DNA from: Tissierellales bacterium
Lineage (GTDB): Bacteria; Bacillota; Clostridia; Tissierellales; VENL01
Direction of reading: 5' to 3'
DNA length: 64,000 nt
NCBI GenBank assembly: GCA_028280805.1
Contig: JANQLB010000023.1
Span: 44,013 to 108,012 of the forward strand
Part shown: positions 9,339 through 19,632 of the stretch, piece after piece
How positions within the stretch are numbered: the first letter of the stretch is position 1
How the letters are laid out: the number at the start of each line of letters is the position of its first letter
Notes under the pieces: generated by a model
What the model was told of the DNA's origin: nothing
The model's input: only the letters and a program-made list of their open reading frames with translations
The model's database searches: none
Position numbers and translations under genes: made by a program

Positions 9339-10680
9339 TTAAGTTAAAATAAGCAAATATTAAAGAAATTACAGGAAACATATAACATAAAACTGCATAA
9401 GGAGCATATTCTACTACCTTTGAACCAAGAGCTAGTGATATAACCAGTCCATTTATATTCCAAGGTATCAAAGGTGCTAAAACAGTACCTGAATCTCCTA
9501 TTGTTCTTGCCAAGGTGTTTTTAGATACATTTAATTTTTCAAATGAAGAAGCCATTGATTTTCCGGGAATTATTATTGCTAACGTTTGATTAAGGGTTAC
9601 TATATTCATCAAAGCTCCTAAAACAATTGTTTTAAATACTAACATTTTAACAGTTTTAATATTACTGATAAACTTATTAATCAAAGGATGAATTATATTT
9701 GTACCATCTAAAATGCCGTATAGAGCAGTTGCAGATACTACCACTGAAAGTATACCCTTCATGGATAACAACCCGCCGCCTGAAATGATATTAGCTATTT
9801 GTATATCTTTACTTACATAACCAAAAACAGATACGTTTATAACCTCTCTTATGCTTATACCTTGTTGTGTAACAGCTAGTATTACACCTATAGCTATTCC
9901 TGATATAATATTGTATTTAATATTAACTTTTAAAAAAGACATAACAATTATTATTATCGGAGGAATTAAAAGCAAAGGACTTATATTAAAATTATTACTA
10001 ATAGTACTCTTAATATGTTTGATGTTATCAATAGTGGACTCATTTACAGAGTAGCCTCGACCTATTATGAAATAGAACAATATGCAGATTATAAAAGTGG
10101 GAACCAGAGTTGAAGTCATATGTTTTATATTTTTATATATATCTGTCTGAGTAATAATTGCTGTAAGGTTAGCACTGCTAGACATTGGAGAAGTTCTATC
10201 TCCTAAAAATGCACCTGACACAACAGCTCCTGCAGTTATATAAGGCGGAACGCCTAAGCCTAATCCTATTCCCATGAGAGGTATTCCGGCAGTACTTATA
10301 GTACCAACGCTAGTTCCTAAAATTAAGGAAATAAAGCTGGATATTATGAATGTTGCTAAAATAAAATTAATATTAGACAGATAATTAAAACCATAAAACA
10401 TTAATGCAGGAATAGTACCGCATACCATCCATACACCAATTATAATTCCAATTAGACACATGATTATTAGAACTATATAAGCATTTTTGACTCCGTTTAA
10501 AGCTAACCTTATAAGATGGTTTAGTCTATATCCATTTAAAGTACCAATTATGATGCAGATAACAATACTAAGAGAAATTCCCCAAAATGCATTATATCCA
10601 TGAACAACAAATATAATGATTGATATGACTGTTGAGAAAAGTCCAATTATAGAGTGTATAATAGGGATTTTTTTGTTCAT
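9322..10680 (-). CDS. NhaC-family Na+/H+ antiporter
   Basis: A 452 aa polytopic inner-membrane antiporter with about eleven hydrophobic segments. The motif GAFLGDRTSPMSSSANLTA near residues 157-175 and the repeated GTSVGT element are characteristic of the NhaC/ion-transporter superfamily. By family it exchanges Na+ and H+, or malate and lactate with Na+ in MleN-like members; the substrate cannot be separated here. The ATG follows AAGGAGAAC. It is a monocistronic minus-strand gene. Confidence 0.88.
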   Translation of the reverse strand: MNKKIPIIHSIIGLFSTVISIIIFVVHGYNAFWGISLSIVICIIIGTLNGYRLNHLIRLALNGVKNAYIVLIIMCLIGIIIGVWMVCGTIPALMFYGFNYLSNINFILATFIISSFISLILGTSVGTISTAGIPLMGIGLGLGVPPYITAGAVVSGAFLGDRTSPMSSSANLTAIITQTDIYKNIKHMTSTLVPTFIICILFYFIIGRGYSVNESTIDNIKHIKSTISNNFNISPLLLIPPIIIIVMSFLKVNIKYNIISGIAIGVILAVTQQGISIREVINVSVFGYVSKDIQIANIISGGGLLSMKGILSVVVSATALYGILDGTNIIHPLINKFISNIKTVKMLVFKTIVLGALMNIVTLNQTLAIIIPGKSMASSFEKLNVSKNTLARTIGDSGTVLAPLIPWNINGLVISLALGSKVVEYAPYAVLCYMFPVISLIFAYFNLIEEKS

Positions 10681-10892
10681 ACAGTTCTCCTTTAAGATAA
10701 AATATATATGAAGAGTATAACATAATAACTAGGAATATTTTTAAAACTAATTAACTTTATGTTAATAAATCTCTAATATTCATTTAAATACTAAGTGGTA
10801 AATTATATATTAATGTTGTATATTAAAGATATAACAAATAGAATTGTTTATAGTAATATATTTAAATTTACTTTAAATAGGAGGTAAAAATA

Positions 10893-11489
10893 ATGAAATC
10901 TTTAAATATTTGTATAGATATTGATGGAACTATAACTGAGCCTTATTATTGGATGGAACTTGCTAATAAGTATTTTAATAAGAATATTACTTCAAAAGAT
11001 GTTATTGAATATGATATGCATAAAGCTTTAAATATTACAAGAGAAGAGTTTATAAAATTTTATAATATTTATGCAGAAGAACTGCATTTTAAAGCAGATT
11101 TAAGAGAAAAAGCTAAACCTATTCTTCAGACAATAAATAAAAAACATAATATTTATTATGTAACAGCTAGAGAACCAAAGATGCAGGAGGTTACAAAAAA
11201 ATGGTTTGATATTAATAAATTACCTAAGGGAGAACTATACCTTCTAGGCAGCCACTATAAGGTTGAAAAAGCTAGAGAGTTAGAATGTAATGTTTTTATT
11301 GAGGATAGATATGAAAATGCTTTACAACTTGCCGATTCAGGCTTTAAGGTTTTATTAATAGATTGTGAGTATAATAGATATGACTTGGTGAGCGGAATAA
11401 CAAGAGTTTATAATTGGGAAGAGATATTAAAAGAAATCAATAACTGTGATATTCAGAAGAAAAAAGAAATTTCTGTGGGCATTGCGTAA
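10893..11489 (+). CDS. NT5C-like HAD phosphatase (5'-nucleotidase family)
   Basis: A 198 aa cytosolic HAD phosphatase. Motif I is CIDIDGTITEPYYW (about 7-20) with the nucleophile and acid/base Asp pair; motif II is YYVTARE; the C-terminal acidic motif is FIEDRYENALQLADSG. This arrangement fits the 5'(3')-deoxyribonucleotidase (NT5C, PF06941) group, which dephosphorylates nucleoside monophosphates, but the bacterial substrate is not established. The ribosome site AGGAGG and ATG are well spaced. It is convergent with the MFS gene. Confidence 0.8.
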   Translation: MKSLNICIDIDGTITEPYYWMELANKYFNKNITSKDVIEYDMHKALNITREEFIKFYNIYAEELHFKADLREKAKPILQTINKKHNIYYVTAREPKMQEVTKKWFDINKLPKGELYLLGSHYKVEKARELECNVFIEDRYENALQLADSGFKVLLIDCEYNRYDLVSGITRVYNWEEILKEINNCDIQKKKEISVGIA

Positions 11490-11512
11490 TATGTTTATTA
11501 TCATAAAAATAA

Positions 11513-11536
11513 AGAGGATAGCACTAGCTATCCTCT
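11513..11536. terminator. Shared terminator hairpin
   Basis: AGAGGATAGC at 11513-11522 pairs with GCTATCCTCT at 11527-11536. It sits between the convergent NT5C-like and MFS genes, overlapping the end of the latter. Confidence 0.7.
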
Positions 11537-12825
11537 CTTGCTGTTTTCCTTCCTTTTTCAACATCAACAGTTGAAAGTACAAGTATACCACCAACAAAGA
11601 AAATCATAAGAGCAATAATACCAAGTCTGCTAGAGCCTGTGATTTGACCTATAATTCCAAAAATAAAAGGTCCGGCTATGGATGCAAACTTGCTTGATAT
11701 ACCTAAGAATCCGAAAAACTCCGCAGATTTTTTCTTTGGAATCATAGAACCGTATAATGACCTGCTGAGTGCTTGACTCCCACCTTGAACGGTACCAACT
11801 AGAAAAGCAAGCAACCAAAAATCTAATGAAGAATCCATAAAAAATCCCCAGATTACTATAACAATATATACACTTAAACCTAAATATATAGATTTTTTAG
11901 CACCTATTTTTTTAGCCATATAACCAAATAAGAAAGCAAAAGGAAATGCAACAAATTGAGTTAATAATAAAGCTAGAATTAAATCTGTTTGACCAATACC
12001 AATAGTTGCTCCATAGATTGTTGCCATTCTGATAATAGTTCCTATACCATCGTTATAAAGCCAGAAAGCTATAATAAATTTAAATAATTCCTTATATTTT
12101 TTTATTTCTCTAAAGGTTTCTAAGAGTCTGCCAAAGCCAATTTGTATATATGATTTATTATTTTTAGGCTCAGCATTACCTTCTTCTTTGATATTTTTTA
12201 AGAGAGGAATAGAGAAAACAAACCACCATATACCTACTGTAACGAAGGACAATCTAGATGCCCAAATAGTATCAGGTATAAAGAAAAAATGTGGAAATTG
12301 AATCATAAGAACATTTATTATTAGTAATAATCCTCCTCCTAAGTAACCCATGGCAAATCCTTTAGATGATACTTGGTCAATTTCATCATCTTTTGTGATT
12401 AAAGGCAGAAAACTGTCATAGAATACATTTGCTCCAGAAAAACCTATATTTCCTAAAATGAATAAAATTGAACAAAGGATGTAATCACCTGTACCAACAA
12501 AAACTAATAATGAAGTAGCTATTATACCCATGAATAAAAAAAACTGAAGAAATTTCTTTTTAGATTTAGAGTGATCAGATATAGCTCCTAGAACAGGAAC
12601 TAATAATGCAACAATCAACATAGCAATAGCAGTTGTATATGCCCAGTATGATGAGGCTATGTTTTTTTCTAGCTCTGTTTGAGCATTATATGCAACTGAA
12701 GAATAAAACACAGGTAAAACTGCTGCCATAATTGTAGTTGCAAAAGCAGAGTTAGCCCAGTCATACATCACCCACCCTCTTATTGCCTTTTTCTTGCTTA
12801 GACTATTAATATCTTCGGTGGACAA
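11524..12825 (-). CDS. MFS transporter, UMF1/Atg22-like
   Basis: A 433 aa membrane protein with about twelve hydrophobic segments. The N-terminal RGWVMYDWANSAFATTIM and the glycine-rich FPFAFLFGYMAKKIGAKKSI mid-region are typical of the UMF1 (unknown major facilitator 1/Atg22-like) family, and GGSQALSRSLYGSMIPKKK marks the second half. The family's substrates are largely unknown, with amino-acid efflux proposed for the yeast member. Start ATG has AGGAGG upstream (minus strand). It is monocistronic. Confidence 0.9.
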   Translation of the reverse strand: MSTEDINSLSKKKAIRGWVMYDWANSAFATTIMAAVLPVFYSSVAYNAQTELEKNIASSYWAYTTAIAMLIVALLVPVLGAISDHSKSKKKFLQFFLFMGIIATSLLVFVGTGDYILCSILFILGNIGFSGANVFYDSFLPLITKDDEIDQVSSKGFAMGYLGGGLLLIINVLMIQFPHFFFIPDTIWASRLSFVTVGIWWFVFSIPLLKNIKEEGNAEPKNNKSYIQIGFGRLLETFREIKKYKELFKFIIAFWLYNDGIGTIIRMATIYGATIGIGQTDLILALLLTQFVAFPFAFLFGYMAKKIGAKKSIYLGLSVYIVIVIWGFFMDSSLDFWLLAFLVGTVQGGSQALSRSLYGSMIPKKKSAEFFGFLGISSKFASIAGPFIFGIIGQITGSSRLGIIALMIFFVGGILVLSTVDVEKGRKTAREDS

Positions 12826-13122
12826 AACACATTCCTCCTTTTATTTCTAATTTTATCTTTTGTTATAATTTGATATAATATATGAAAAGTCCTTTTACTT
12901 TTCAAGTACTTAACAATAATTTAATGAATAGTAGAATATCTGATGTAAAAAAAATTTAAAAATATTATATTTTGTAATATAATCGAGTTAATTAGTTTAA
13001 TTGTAATATAAATTTAATTTTAAACTCAGGGTTACATGATATAATCAAGTTGTTAATATTGTTTTTGTTTAATGATGATAACTGTAAATTATATTAAAGT
13101 TATTTTAGGAAGGTGAATATTT
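12826..13122. other. Divergent intergenic region
   Basis: About 300 bp between the divergent MFS and LCP genes. It is AT-rich with several TATAAT-like hexamers (for example near 12877 and 13038) but no -35 that singles out one promoter. No gene or RNA was recognised. Confidence 0.3.
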
Positions 13123-14103
13123 ATGAAGCATTTTTTGACAGTTTTTACATTAGTGTTTATATGTGTTATTTTATCTGTAACAGCAGGTTTTATAGTATAT
13201 GGTAAATTTGGAACACCGTTTGATGATACAGAAAACGACCCAGATAAAGAATATGAAATTCCTGCAGGCAATCAAAATGGACAAACTCCAGATGGAGAAG
13301 ATAAAAAAACTCCTCTTAAAGAAGCATTTGAAAAAAGTAATAGAGTTAACTTTTTAGTAATGGGACTTGAAGGTTTTAGGACTGATACTATAATATTTGC
13401 AAGCTATGACATTGATAACAATAAAGCAGATTTAATATCAATCCCAAGAGATACTTACTTTTTAAGAGGTGGTAAAGAAGAATATAAGGCAGCTGGTGAA
13501 AGAAAGATAAATGCTGTTTATGGAGATAATGGCACACAAGGTTTAAAGAATGTCGTTTCTCATATTTTAAAAGGAGTGCCTATTGATCATTATGTTAAAG
13601 TTAGATATAAAGGTGTTGAAACAATTGTAGATATATTAAAAGGAGTAGAGGTGAATGTAAAAGAACATATGCGGTATAAAGACCTTTATGATGACCCTCC
13701 TCTTATTATAGATATTCCACCAGGCAGACAAGTTTTAGATGGGAAGAACGCAGTTAAGTTTTTAAGGTATAGAGGATATGAAGATGCAGATTTAGGTAGA
13801 ATTAATGCTCAACAGGAGTTTATTAAATCAGCTATGAAAAAATCTATGAGTCTTAAAATAGTGCCTGTTATAAATACAGCTTTTCACTACGTAAATACTG
13901 ATATGACTATATCACAATTAGGAGCATACGGAATAGAAGCAGTAAAAATGGATCTTAGTAAAGATTTAAACACTATTACTTTACCCGGCTATACTGAAGA
14001 TAGAACTTATGGAGGAGTAGAACTAAACTACTTTTTCCATGACCCGAAACAGGTTGAGCAGATACTGATGAAAATGTATAATGTAGAAGATAAAAATGAA
14101 TAG
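13123..14103 (+). CDS. LytR-CpsA-Psr (LCP) family cell-wall ligase
   Basis: A 326 aa membrane-anchored extracytoplasmic enzyme. Residues 4-28 form one N-terminal transmembrane anchor, then an acidic linker, then the LCP domain from about 75: RTDTIIFASYD, ISIPRDTYF, KINAVYG, and LRYRGYEDADLGRINAQQEF. The conserved Arg and Asp residues bind polyprenyl-pyrophosphate and magnesium. LCP enzymes transfer lipid-linked glycopolymers to peptidoglycan. AGGAAGGTG precedes the ATG. The gene stands alone, convergent with murC, with a terminator 10 bp after its stop. Confidence 0.92.
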   Translation: MKHFLTVFTLVFICVILSVTAGFIVYGKFGTPFDDTENDPDKEYEIPAGNQNGQTPDGEDKKTPLKEAFEKSNRVNFLVMGLEGFRTDTIIFASYDIDNNKADLISIPRDTYFLRGGKEEYKAAGERKINAVYGDNGTQGLKNVVSHILKGVPIDHYVKVRYKGVETIVDILKGVEVNVKEHMRYKDLYDDPPLIIDIPPGRQVLDGKNAVKFLRYRGYEDADLGRINAQQEFIKSAMKKSMSLKIVPVINTAFHYVNTDMTISQLGAYGIEAVKMDLSKDLNTITLPGYTEDRTYGGVELNYFFHDPKQVEQILMKMYNVEDKNE

Positions 14104-14110
14104 TTAATAT

Positions 14111-14141
14111 CATAAAAACCTCACGTTCGTGAGGTTTTTAT
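14111..14141. terminator. Bidirectional terminator
   Basis: CATAAAAACCTCACG-TTCG-TGAGGTTTTTATG: a stem with a stable TTCG tetraloop, A-rich on one side and T-rich on the other, between the convergent LCP and murC genes. Confidence 0.95.
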
Positions 14142-14156
14142 GATTAAATTTAATAA

Positions 14157-15557
14157 TTAAGAAATACAATAGTTTGATTTTTCTAATAAAATCTCTCCAA
14201 CTCTATATATGTCACCGGCTCCCATTGTAAGAATTATATCCCCTTTAGAAGCATTTTCAAATAAGTACTCTGAAATATTATTAAAATCACTAATGTATAT
14301 AGAGTTTACATCATTTTCTTTTAGCTTTTCAACCAAATTTTTAGAATGTATTAGTCCGTTATTTTTTTCTCTGGCAGCGTATATGTCAGAAACTATAACA
14401 GCGGTAGCCTTCTCAAAGGAATGACTAAATTCATGTAGTAACGCCTTTGTTCTAGTATAGGTATGTGGCTGGAAAACACACCATACTTTATTGTTTGCAA
14501 TTTTCTCTATTGAATTTAAAGTAGCTTTTACTTCTGTAGGATGGTGAGCATAATCGTCAATGATTTTAATTCCATTGTATGAGCCTTTATGTTCTAGTCT
14601 TCTGTGAGTTCCAGTATAGAGCTTTATAGAGTTAATAATCGTTTTTATTGGGACTCCGCATTTATGGGTTGTAGCTATTGCAGCTAAAGAATTGTAGATA
14701 TTATGAATTCCCATGACACTTAAAGAAACCTCATAAGAATGACCATCAACTATCAAAGTGTATCTAGGCAGTCCAAAGTTATTAAACTCTATATTAGTTG
14801 CAAAATAACTACAGTTTTCATCTTTAATTCCAAAAGTAATGTTTTCACACTTGGTGTCTTTTATAATATGAGAAGTATTTTCATCATCGCCATTTATTAT
14901 CAATGTTCCTGTAGAAGAGATATTTTTAGCAAAAGCTTCAAAAGTTTTTACAATATCATTTAAATCTTTAAAGTAATCTAAATGGTCTTCCTCAACATTA
15001 AGAATTATACCAATGGTTGGCTGGAATTTAAGTATATTTCCTTTATATTCACATGCTTCAGTCAGCAGATAACTATCTTTTCCAATCTTCACATTTCCAC
15101 CTATCTGATCTAATTCTCCTCCTAAAAGTATAGTAGGATCTAAGGCAGATTTATCAAGAATTATTGAAATCATACCAGTTGTTGTAGTTTTTCCGTGTGT
15201 TCCGGATACAGCAATTGAATTGCTGTATGTTTTCATAATCTCCCCTAAAAAACTCCCTCTATCCATTACAGGTATTTCATAATTTAGTGCTTCAACAAGC
15301 TCAGGATTATCATTACTGATCGCATCCGTATAAACAACTAAATCAGGATTTTTAAGGTTGTCTTTATCATGGGCTATATGAATTGTAGCTCCTTTATTTT
15401 TAAGTCTATTAATAATCGGCGAATTTTTCATATCAGAGCCTGATACAGTATATCCCTCACTAAGTAAAATTTCGGCTAAACCACTCATACTTATTCCTCC
15501 AATTCCTATGAAATGAATATGAGAATGGTTAGTGCCAATTATATCTGATAAAATCAT
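14157..15557 (-). CDS. murC: UDP-N-acetylmuramate--L-alanine ligase
   Basis: Adds L-Ala to UDP-MurNAc, the first peptide step of peptidoglycan synthesis, in the cytosol. The 466 aa protein shows the MurC order: Rossmann GIGGISMSGLAEIL (about 17-30), ATP loop GTHGKTTTTGM (about 118-128), the EACEYKGNIL and NVEEDHLDYF central motifs, and HHPTEVKATL in the ligase C-terminal domain. The ATG lies after GGGAGG (minus strand). It is divergent from purR, a neighbour relationship common in clostridia. Confidence 0.96.
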   Translation of the reverse strand: MILSDIIGTNHSHIHFIGIGGISMSGLAEILLSEGYTVSGSDMKNSPIINRLKNKGATIHIAHDKDNLKNPDLVVYTDAISNDNPELVEALNYEIPVMDRGSFLGEIMKTYSNSIAVSGTHGKTTTTGMISIILDKSALDPTILLGGELDQIGGNVKIGKDSYLLTEACEYKGNILKFQPTIGIILNVEEDHLDYFKDLNDIVKTFEAFAKNISSTGTLIINGDDENTSHIIKDTKCENITFGIKDENCSYFATNIEFNNFGLPRYTLIVDGHSYEVSLSVMGIHNIYNSLAAIATTHKCGVPIKTIINSIKLYTGTHRRLEHKGSYNGIKIIDDYAHHPTEVKATLNSIEKIANNKVWCVFQPHTYTRTKALLHEFSHSFEKATAVIVSDIYAAREKNNGLIHSKNLVEKLKENDVNSIYISDFNNISEYLFENASKGDIILTMGAGDIYRVGEILLEKSNYCIS

Positions 15558-15776
15558 TTGTAGACCTCCCTATAGAAAGCAATTAAAAATATTATTTCCA
15601 AATTATATCTTATTATTATCTTATTATTTGATTTACATTTTGACACTGATTATATCATAATGATAAAAATTGAACAATTATATTTCTATAATTATTAATA
15701 AATATCATTGATTATTTCTATATTTAGGAATAAAATAGTGTATAATAGAATAAATATTCGTTCTTAGGAGGCACTT

Positions 15777-16592
15777 ATGGGAAAGTTTAAGAGGAACCAA
15801 AGAATTGGTGGACTAATGAAAGTTTTATCTGATAATCCTAATAAAATTTTTACATATAATTATTTTTGTAATAGATTTAAGGCAGCAAAATCAACTATTA
15901 GTGAAGATATAGTCATTGCTAAAGAGTTAACAAATGAGCTGGAATTAGGATATATAGAAACTATTGCCGGATATTCAGGAGGAGTTAAGTTTATACCTAC
16001 TCTATCAAAGGAATATATAAAAGAGTTTTTATATGAACTATGTATTAAGCTTTCAAGTGAAGATAGAATTATTCCCGGAGGATTTGTTTATATGACTGAC
16101 ATATTATATTCTCCATCTATTGCAAAAAATATCGGAAAAATATTTTCAGGGTGTTTTAAAGAGTATGATATAGATTATGTTATTACAGTAGAAACTAAAG
16201 GAATTCCTATAGCTCTTATGACTGCTCACATGCTTAACTGCCCTCTTGTAATAATTAGAAGAAATACTAAAGTAACCGAGGGTTCAACAGTAAACATAAA
16301 CTATGTCAGTGGTTCAACAAGACAAATACAAACTATGTCACTATCTCGCAGGTCAATTAAAGAAAAATCTAAGGTATTAATTATCGATGATTTTATGAAA
16401 GCAGGAGGAACTGCAAAAGGGATGAAGGATATGATGAAGGAATTTAAAGCAGAGGTAGTAGGAATAGGTGTTTTGATTTCAACTAAAAATCCTCAGGATA
16501 AATTAGTAAACAATTATATATCTTTATTAACTTTAGATGAAGTTGTGGAAAAAGAAAACAAAATTATTATATATCCTAGTGAAGGATTGTAA
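15777..16592 (+). CDS. purR: Purine operon repressor PurR
   Basis: A 271 aa PRPP-responsive repressor of purine genes. The N-terminal winged helix (about 1-75) is followed by a phosphoribosyltransferase-fold domain with the PRPP loop VLIIDDFMKAGGTAKGM (about 199-215). Upstream is a TATAAT at 15741-15746, and the reverse strand at 15756-15770 reads AAGAACGAATATT, close to a Bacillus PurBox half (CGAACATT) and overlapping the ribosome-site region. This suggests autoregulation but is only one half-site. Spacing to spoVG is 215 bp; yabJ, present between them in Bacillus, is absent. Confidence 0.94.
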   Translation: MGKFKRNQRIGGLMKVLSDNPNKIFTYNYFCNRFKAAKSTISEDIVIAKELTNELELGYIETIAGYSGGVKFIPTLSKEYIKEFLYELCIKLSSEDRIIPGGFVYMTDILYSPSIAKNIGKIFSGCFKEYDIDYVITVETKGIPIALMTAHMLNCPLVIIRRNTKVTEGSTVNINYVSGSTRQIQTMSLSRRSIKEKSKVLIIDDFMKAGGTAKGMKDMMKEFKAEVVGIGVLISTKNPQDKLVNNYISLLTLDEVVEKENKIIIYPSEGL

Positions 16593-16713
16593 TTAAATTT
16601 AGTGTTAAAATGGTAAAAAAGTTTATAAACTATTAATAAACATATAGATTACCTTAACTTACAAATACATATTTCCCCAATTTATATTAATTTTAAAAAA
16701 CTTACTACATTAG

Positions 16714-16742
16714 GAAGGTTTTTTTTAACAAATAGAGAATAA
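16714..16742 (+). promoter_or_regulatory. SigH-type promoter of spoVG
   Basis: GAAGGTTTT at 16714-16722 matches the SigH -35 consensus RnAGGAwWW in 8 of 9 positions. AGAGAATAA at 16734-16742 matches RnnGAATww fully. The spacer is 11 nt. spoVG of Bacillus is a known SigH target, so context and sequence agree. Confidence 0.65.
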
Positions 16743-16807
16743 TTAAACATAACAACTGATATGAGATTATAATCTAATTACAGACCTCTGGGGAAGGTGG
16801 TGAATTT

Positions 16808-17071
16808 ATGACTGTTACTGATGTTAGATTAAGAAAGGTAAATAGTAATGGTAAAATGAAAGCAATAGTTTCAGTTACCTTTGATAATGAGTTTGTTGTT
16901 CATGATATTAAGATAATCGAAGGACAAAACGGATTATTTATAGCAATGCCAAGTAGAAAGCTTGCTGATGGTGACTTTAGAGATATTGCTCATCCTATTA
17001 ACTCTGAAACAAGAATCAAAATTCAAGATGCAGTGTTTAGTAAGTATAAAAAAGAAATTATTGAGGGGTAA
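16808..17071 (+). CDS. spoVG: Septation/regulatory RNA-binding protein SpoVG
   Basis: An 87 aa protein matching SpoVG along its length: [11 protein letters not shown], the RNA/DNA-interacting strand region [20 protein letters not shown], and the near-invariant [10 protein letters not shown]. SpoVG binds nucleic acid and affects septation and sporulation. It has its own SigH-like promoter upstream and a strong terminator downstream, so it is a single-gene unit. The ribosome site is GGGGAAGGTGG. Confidence 0.97.
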   Translation: MTVTDVRLRKVNSNGKMKAIVSVTFDNEFVVHDIKIIEGQNGLFIAMPSRKLADGDFRDIAHPINSETRIKIQDAVFSKYKKEIIEG

Positions 17072-17080
17072 AGTAATTAT

Positions 17081-17113
17081 ATAAAAGGGTTATTTTACCC
17101 TTTTATTTTTTTG
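17081..17113 (+). terminator. Rho-independent terminator of spoVG
   Basis: ATAAAAGGGT at 17081-17090 pairs with ACCCTTTTAT at 17097-17106 and is followed by seven T residues. Confidence 0.93.
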
Positions 17114-17263
17114 GAATATCACTAAAAACTATAAATTTACTTAATTAATATATATTTTTTTTCTTAAATTGTATAAAATGAAATAGAGAAGAAAGTAATA
17201 TAAAACTTTATATAAAATACAGCTAAATACAATATTATAATATTTATAATTGAAGGAGTGTGT

Positions 17264-18637
17264 ATGATGATTAAATCAATAATACTTGCAGCAGGAGAAG
17301 GAACAAGGATGAAATCTAAGAAACCTAAAGGACTTCATAAGATTTGCGGTAAATCTATGCTGAACTATGTAATTGATGCAGCGAAAAACGCCGGTATAAG
17401 TGAAAATATATTAGTTGTAGGACATAAAAAAGAAGAAGTTATAAATGAAACTAAAAGAGATGGAGTTAGACACGTAGTACAACCTATGGGAAAGGAATAT
17501 GCTTATGGCACAGGTTTTGCCGTAATGCAGGCAAAGGATTATATTAATGCAGATGATTATATTGTTATTTTATATGGTGATACGCCACTGATTACAAACA
17601 AAACCTTAGAGAAATTAATATCATTTCATAAGAAAGGGAATTTTAGTGCTACAGTCCTAACAGCAGAGTTTGACGACCCTACTGGGTATGGTAGAATAAT
17701 TAGGGATGAAAATAACCGTATCATGTCTATAGTTGAACATAAAGACACTTCTAAAGAACAAAAGGATATTAGAGAAATTAATTCAGGGATTTATTGTTTT
17801 AACGGCAATCAGTTGAGAGATGCTCTGGATAAACTGGATAATAATAATTCCCAAAATGAGTATTATATCACCGATGCTGTAGAAATCTTTAATAAAGAAG
17901 GTTTAACAGTTGGAGGTTATAAAATAGAAGACAGTCTAGAAATATTTGGAGTTAATTCAAGGATACAGCTTGCACAAGCGGAAAAAATTATGAGGCAAAG
18001 GATTAATGATAAGCTTATGTTATCTGGTGCTACCATAATAAATCCAGATAATACTTATATAGAATGTGACGTTCAAATAGGAGAAGATACAGTTATATTT
18101 CCGGGAGTTATAATTGAAGGTAATTCTGTTATTGGCTCAGAATGTGTTATTGGTCATAATACTAGGATAGTAAATAGTAAAATATCAAATAACGTAGAGA
18201 TACAATACTCAACCGTAATTGAAAGTAGTATTGGAGATAATACAACAGTAGGACCGTATGCGTATTTAAGACCCAATAGTATTTTAGGAAAATGTGTGAA
18301 AATAGGAGATTTTGTTGAGGTAAAAAACTCTAAGATAGGAGATTTTTCTAAAGCATCACACCTTGCATATATAGGAGATGCAGATGTAGGAAAAGATGTT
18401 AATATCGGCTGTGCAGTTATATTTGTTAATTACGACGGCACAAGTAAACACAAAACAATAGTTCAAGACAATGCTTTTATTGGAAGCAACTCTAATTTAA
18501 TCGCTCCAGTAATAGTAAAGGAAAGTGGATATGTAGCTGCTGGTTCAACAATCACAGATGAAGTACCTAATGGAGCGTTAGCTATAGCAAGATCGCGACA
18601 GGTAAATAAAAAAGATTGGAGAGATACAAAAAAATAA
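17264..18637 (+). CDS. glmU: Bifunctional GlmU (UDP-GlcNAc synthesis)
   Basis: Acetylates glucosamine-1-phosphate and couples it to UTP, giving UDP-GlcNAc for cell wall. The 457 aa protein has the N-terminal nucleotidyltransferase ([28 protein letters not shown]-type motif) and, from about residue 250, a left-handed beta-helix of hexapeptide repeats ending in the acetyltransferase active-site region ([19 protein letters not shown]). ATG at 17264 or 17267 fits the AAGGAG site; a GTG at 17258 overlaps it. It heads the glmU-prs-pth-mfd group. Confidence 0.96.
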   Translation: MMIKSIILAAGEGTRMKSKKPKGLHKICGKSMLNYVIDAAKNAGISENILVVGHKKEEVINETKRDGVRHVVQPMGKEYAYGTGFAVMQAKDYINADDYIVILYGDTPLITNKTLEKLISFHKKGNFSATVLTAEFDDPTGYGRIIRDENNRIMSIVEHKDTSKEQKDIREINSGIYCFNGNQLRDALDKLDNNNSQNEYYITDAVEIFNKEGLTVGGYKIEDSLEIFGVNSRIQLAQAEKIMRQRINDKLMLSGATIINPDNTYIECDVQIGEDTVIFPGVIIEGNSVIGSECVIGHNTRIVNSKISNNVEIQYSTVIESSIGDNTTVGPYAYLRPNSILGKCVKIGDFVEVKNSKIGDFSKASHLAYIGDADVGKDVNIGCAVIFVNYDGTSKHKTIVQDNAFIGSNSNLIAPVIVKESGYVAAGSTITDEVPNGALAIARSRQVNKKDWRDTKK

Positions 18638-18657
18638 GTAGATTAGGAGGTTTTTTT

Positions 18658-19605
18658 ATGAACATAAGAGGAAAAGATATTAAAATTTTCTCAGGAAACT
18701 CTAATAAAGAATTGGCAAAGAAAATTTGTAAGGAACTAGGTACAGGATTAGGGGTTAGTGAAGTAGGAAATTTTCAAGATGGTGAAATATCTGTTTTTAT
18801 TGGTGAAACTGCGAGAGGTGCTGACGTTTTTGTAATTCAACCTACATGTCCTCCTGTTAATGAAAATTTAATGGAGCTTTTAATAATGATAGATGCTCTT
18901 AAAAGAGCTTCTGCTGGAAGAGTAAATGCAGTCATACCATACTATGGATATGCAAGACAGGATAGAAAAACTAAGGCAAGAGATCCAATTACAGCTAAGC
19001 TTGTTGCAAATCTTATTACAAAGGCTGGAGCGGACAGAGTAATAAGTATGGACTTACATGCTGGTCAGATTCAAGGATATTTTGATATTCCTGTTGACCA
19101 TTTATTAGGTGTTCCTATTTTAGTAAATTATTTTCAAGATTTAATTGAAAAGGAAACTGTAGTTGTATCTCCTGATTTAGGGGGAGTTACAAGGGCTAGG
19201 AGTTTTGCAAGCTTATTAGATTTACCAATAGCAATTATAGAAAAGAGGAGACCAAAAGCTAACGTTTCAGAGGTAATGAATGTAATAGGAGATATTGAAG
19301 ATAAAAATGTTATAATCGTTGATGATATTGCTGATACTGCGGGAACTATTACAAAAGCAGCAAAAGTTCTTAAGGATTTTGGTGCTAAGCGTGTATATGC
19401 AGCATGTACTCATGCACTATTGTCTGAACCTGCCATAGAGAGAATTGAGAATTCACCAATTGAAAAATTTGTTATAACAGATACTATACCGTTACCAGAG
19501 GAAAAGAAAATCAATAAGATAGAATCTGTGTCTGTTGCACCACTATTTGCTGAAGCTATTAAAAGGATATACCAAAACCAGTCAGTAAGTAGGCTTTTTG
19601 ATTAG
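18658..19605 (+). CDS. prs: Ribose-phosphate pyrophosphokinase
   Basis: Makes PRPP from ribose-5-phosphate and ATP for purine, pyrimidine, His and Trp synthesis. The 315 aa length is standard for class I enzymes. [13 protein letters not shown] opens the protein, the flexible ATP loop [11 protein letters not shown] is near 95-105, and the PRPP/ribose-phosphate loop [17 protein letters not shown] near 214-230. The ATG at 18658 follows TTAGGAGG by 7 nt; an in-frame upstream codon inside glmU is not needed. It starts 20 bp after glmU. Confidence 0.97.
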   Translation: MNIRGKDIKIFSGNSNKELAKKICKELGTGLGVSEVGNFQDGEISVFIGETARGADVFVIQPTCPPVNENLMELLIMIDALKRASAGRVNAVIPYYGYARQDRKTKARDPITAKLVANLITKAGADRVISMDLHAGQIQGYFDIPVDHLLGVPILVNYFQDLIEKETVVVSPDLGGVTRARSFASLLDLPIAIIEKRRPKANVSEVMNVIGDIEDKNVIIVDDIADTAGTITKAAKVLKDFGAKRVYAACTHALLSEPAIERIENSPIEKFVITDTIPLPEEKKINKIESVSVAPLFAEAIKRIYQNQSVSRLFD

Positions 19606-19632
19606 TGGTCAATATATAAGGAGTTGGTTTCA

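Noticed and set aside
11630..11818. Open frame of 62 codons on the - strand within the MFS gene
   Set aside because: Out of frame inside a clear transporter gene; no ribosome site and biased composition.
15756..15770. PurBox upstream of purR
   Set aside because: Only one half-site (ACGAATATT against ACGAACATT) on the minus strand; functional PurBoxes are paired, so it is noted under purR but not listed as a site.
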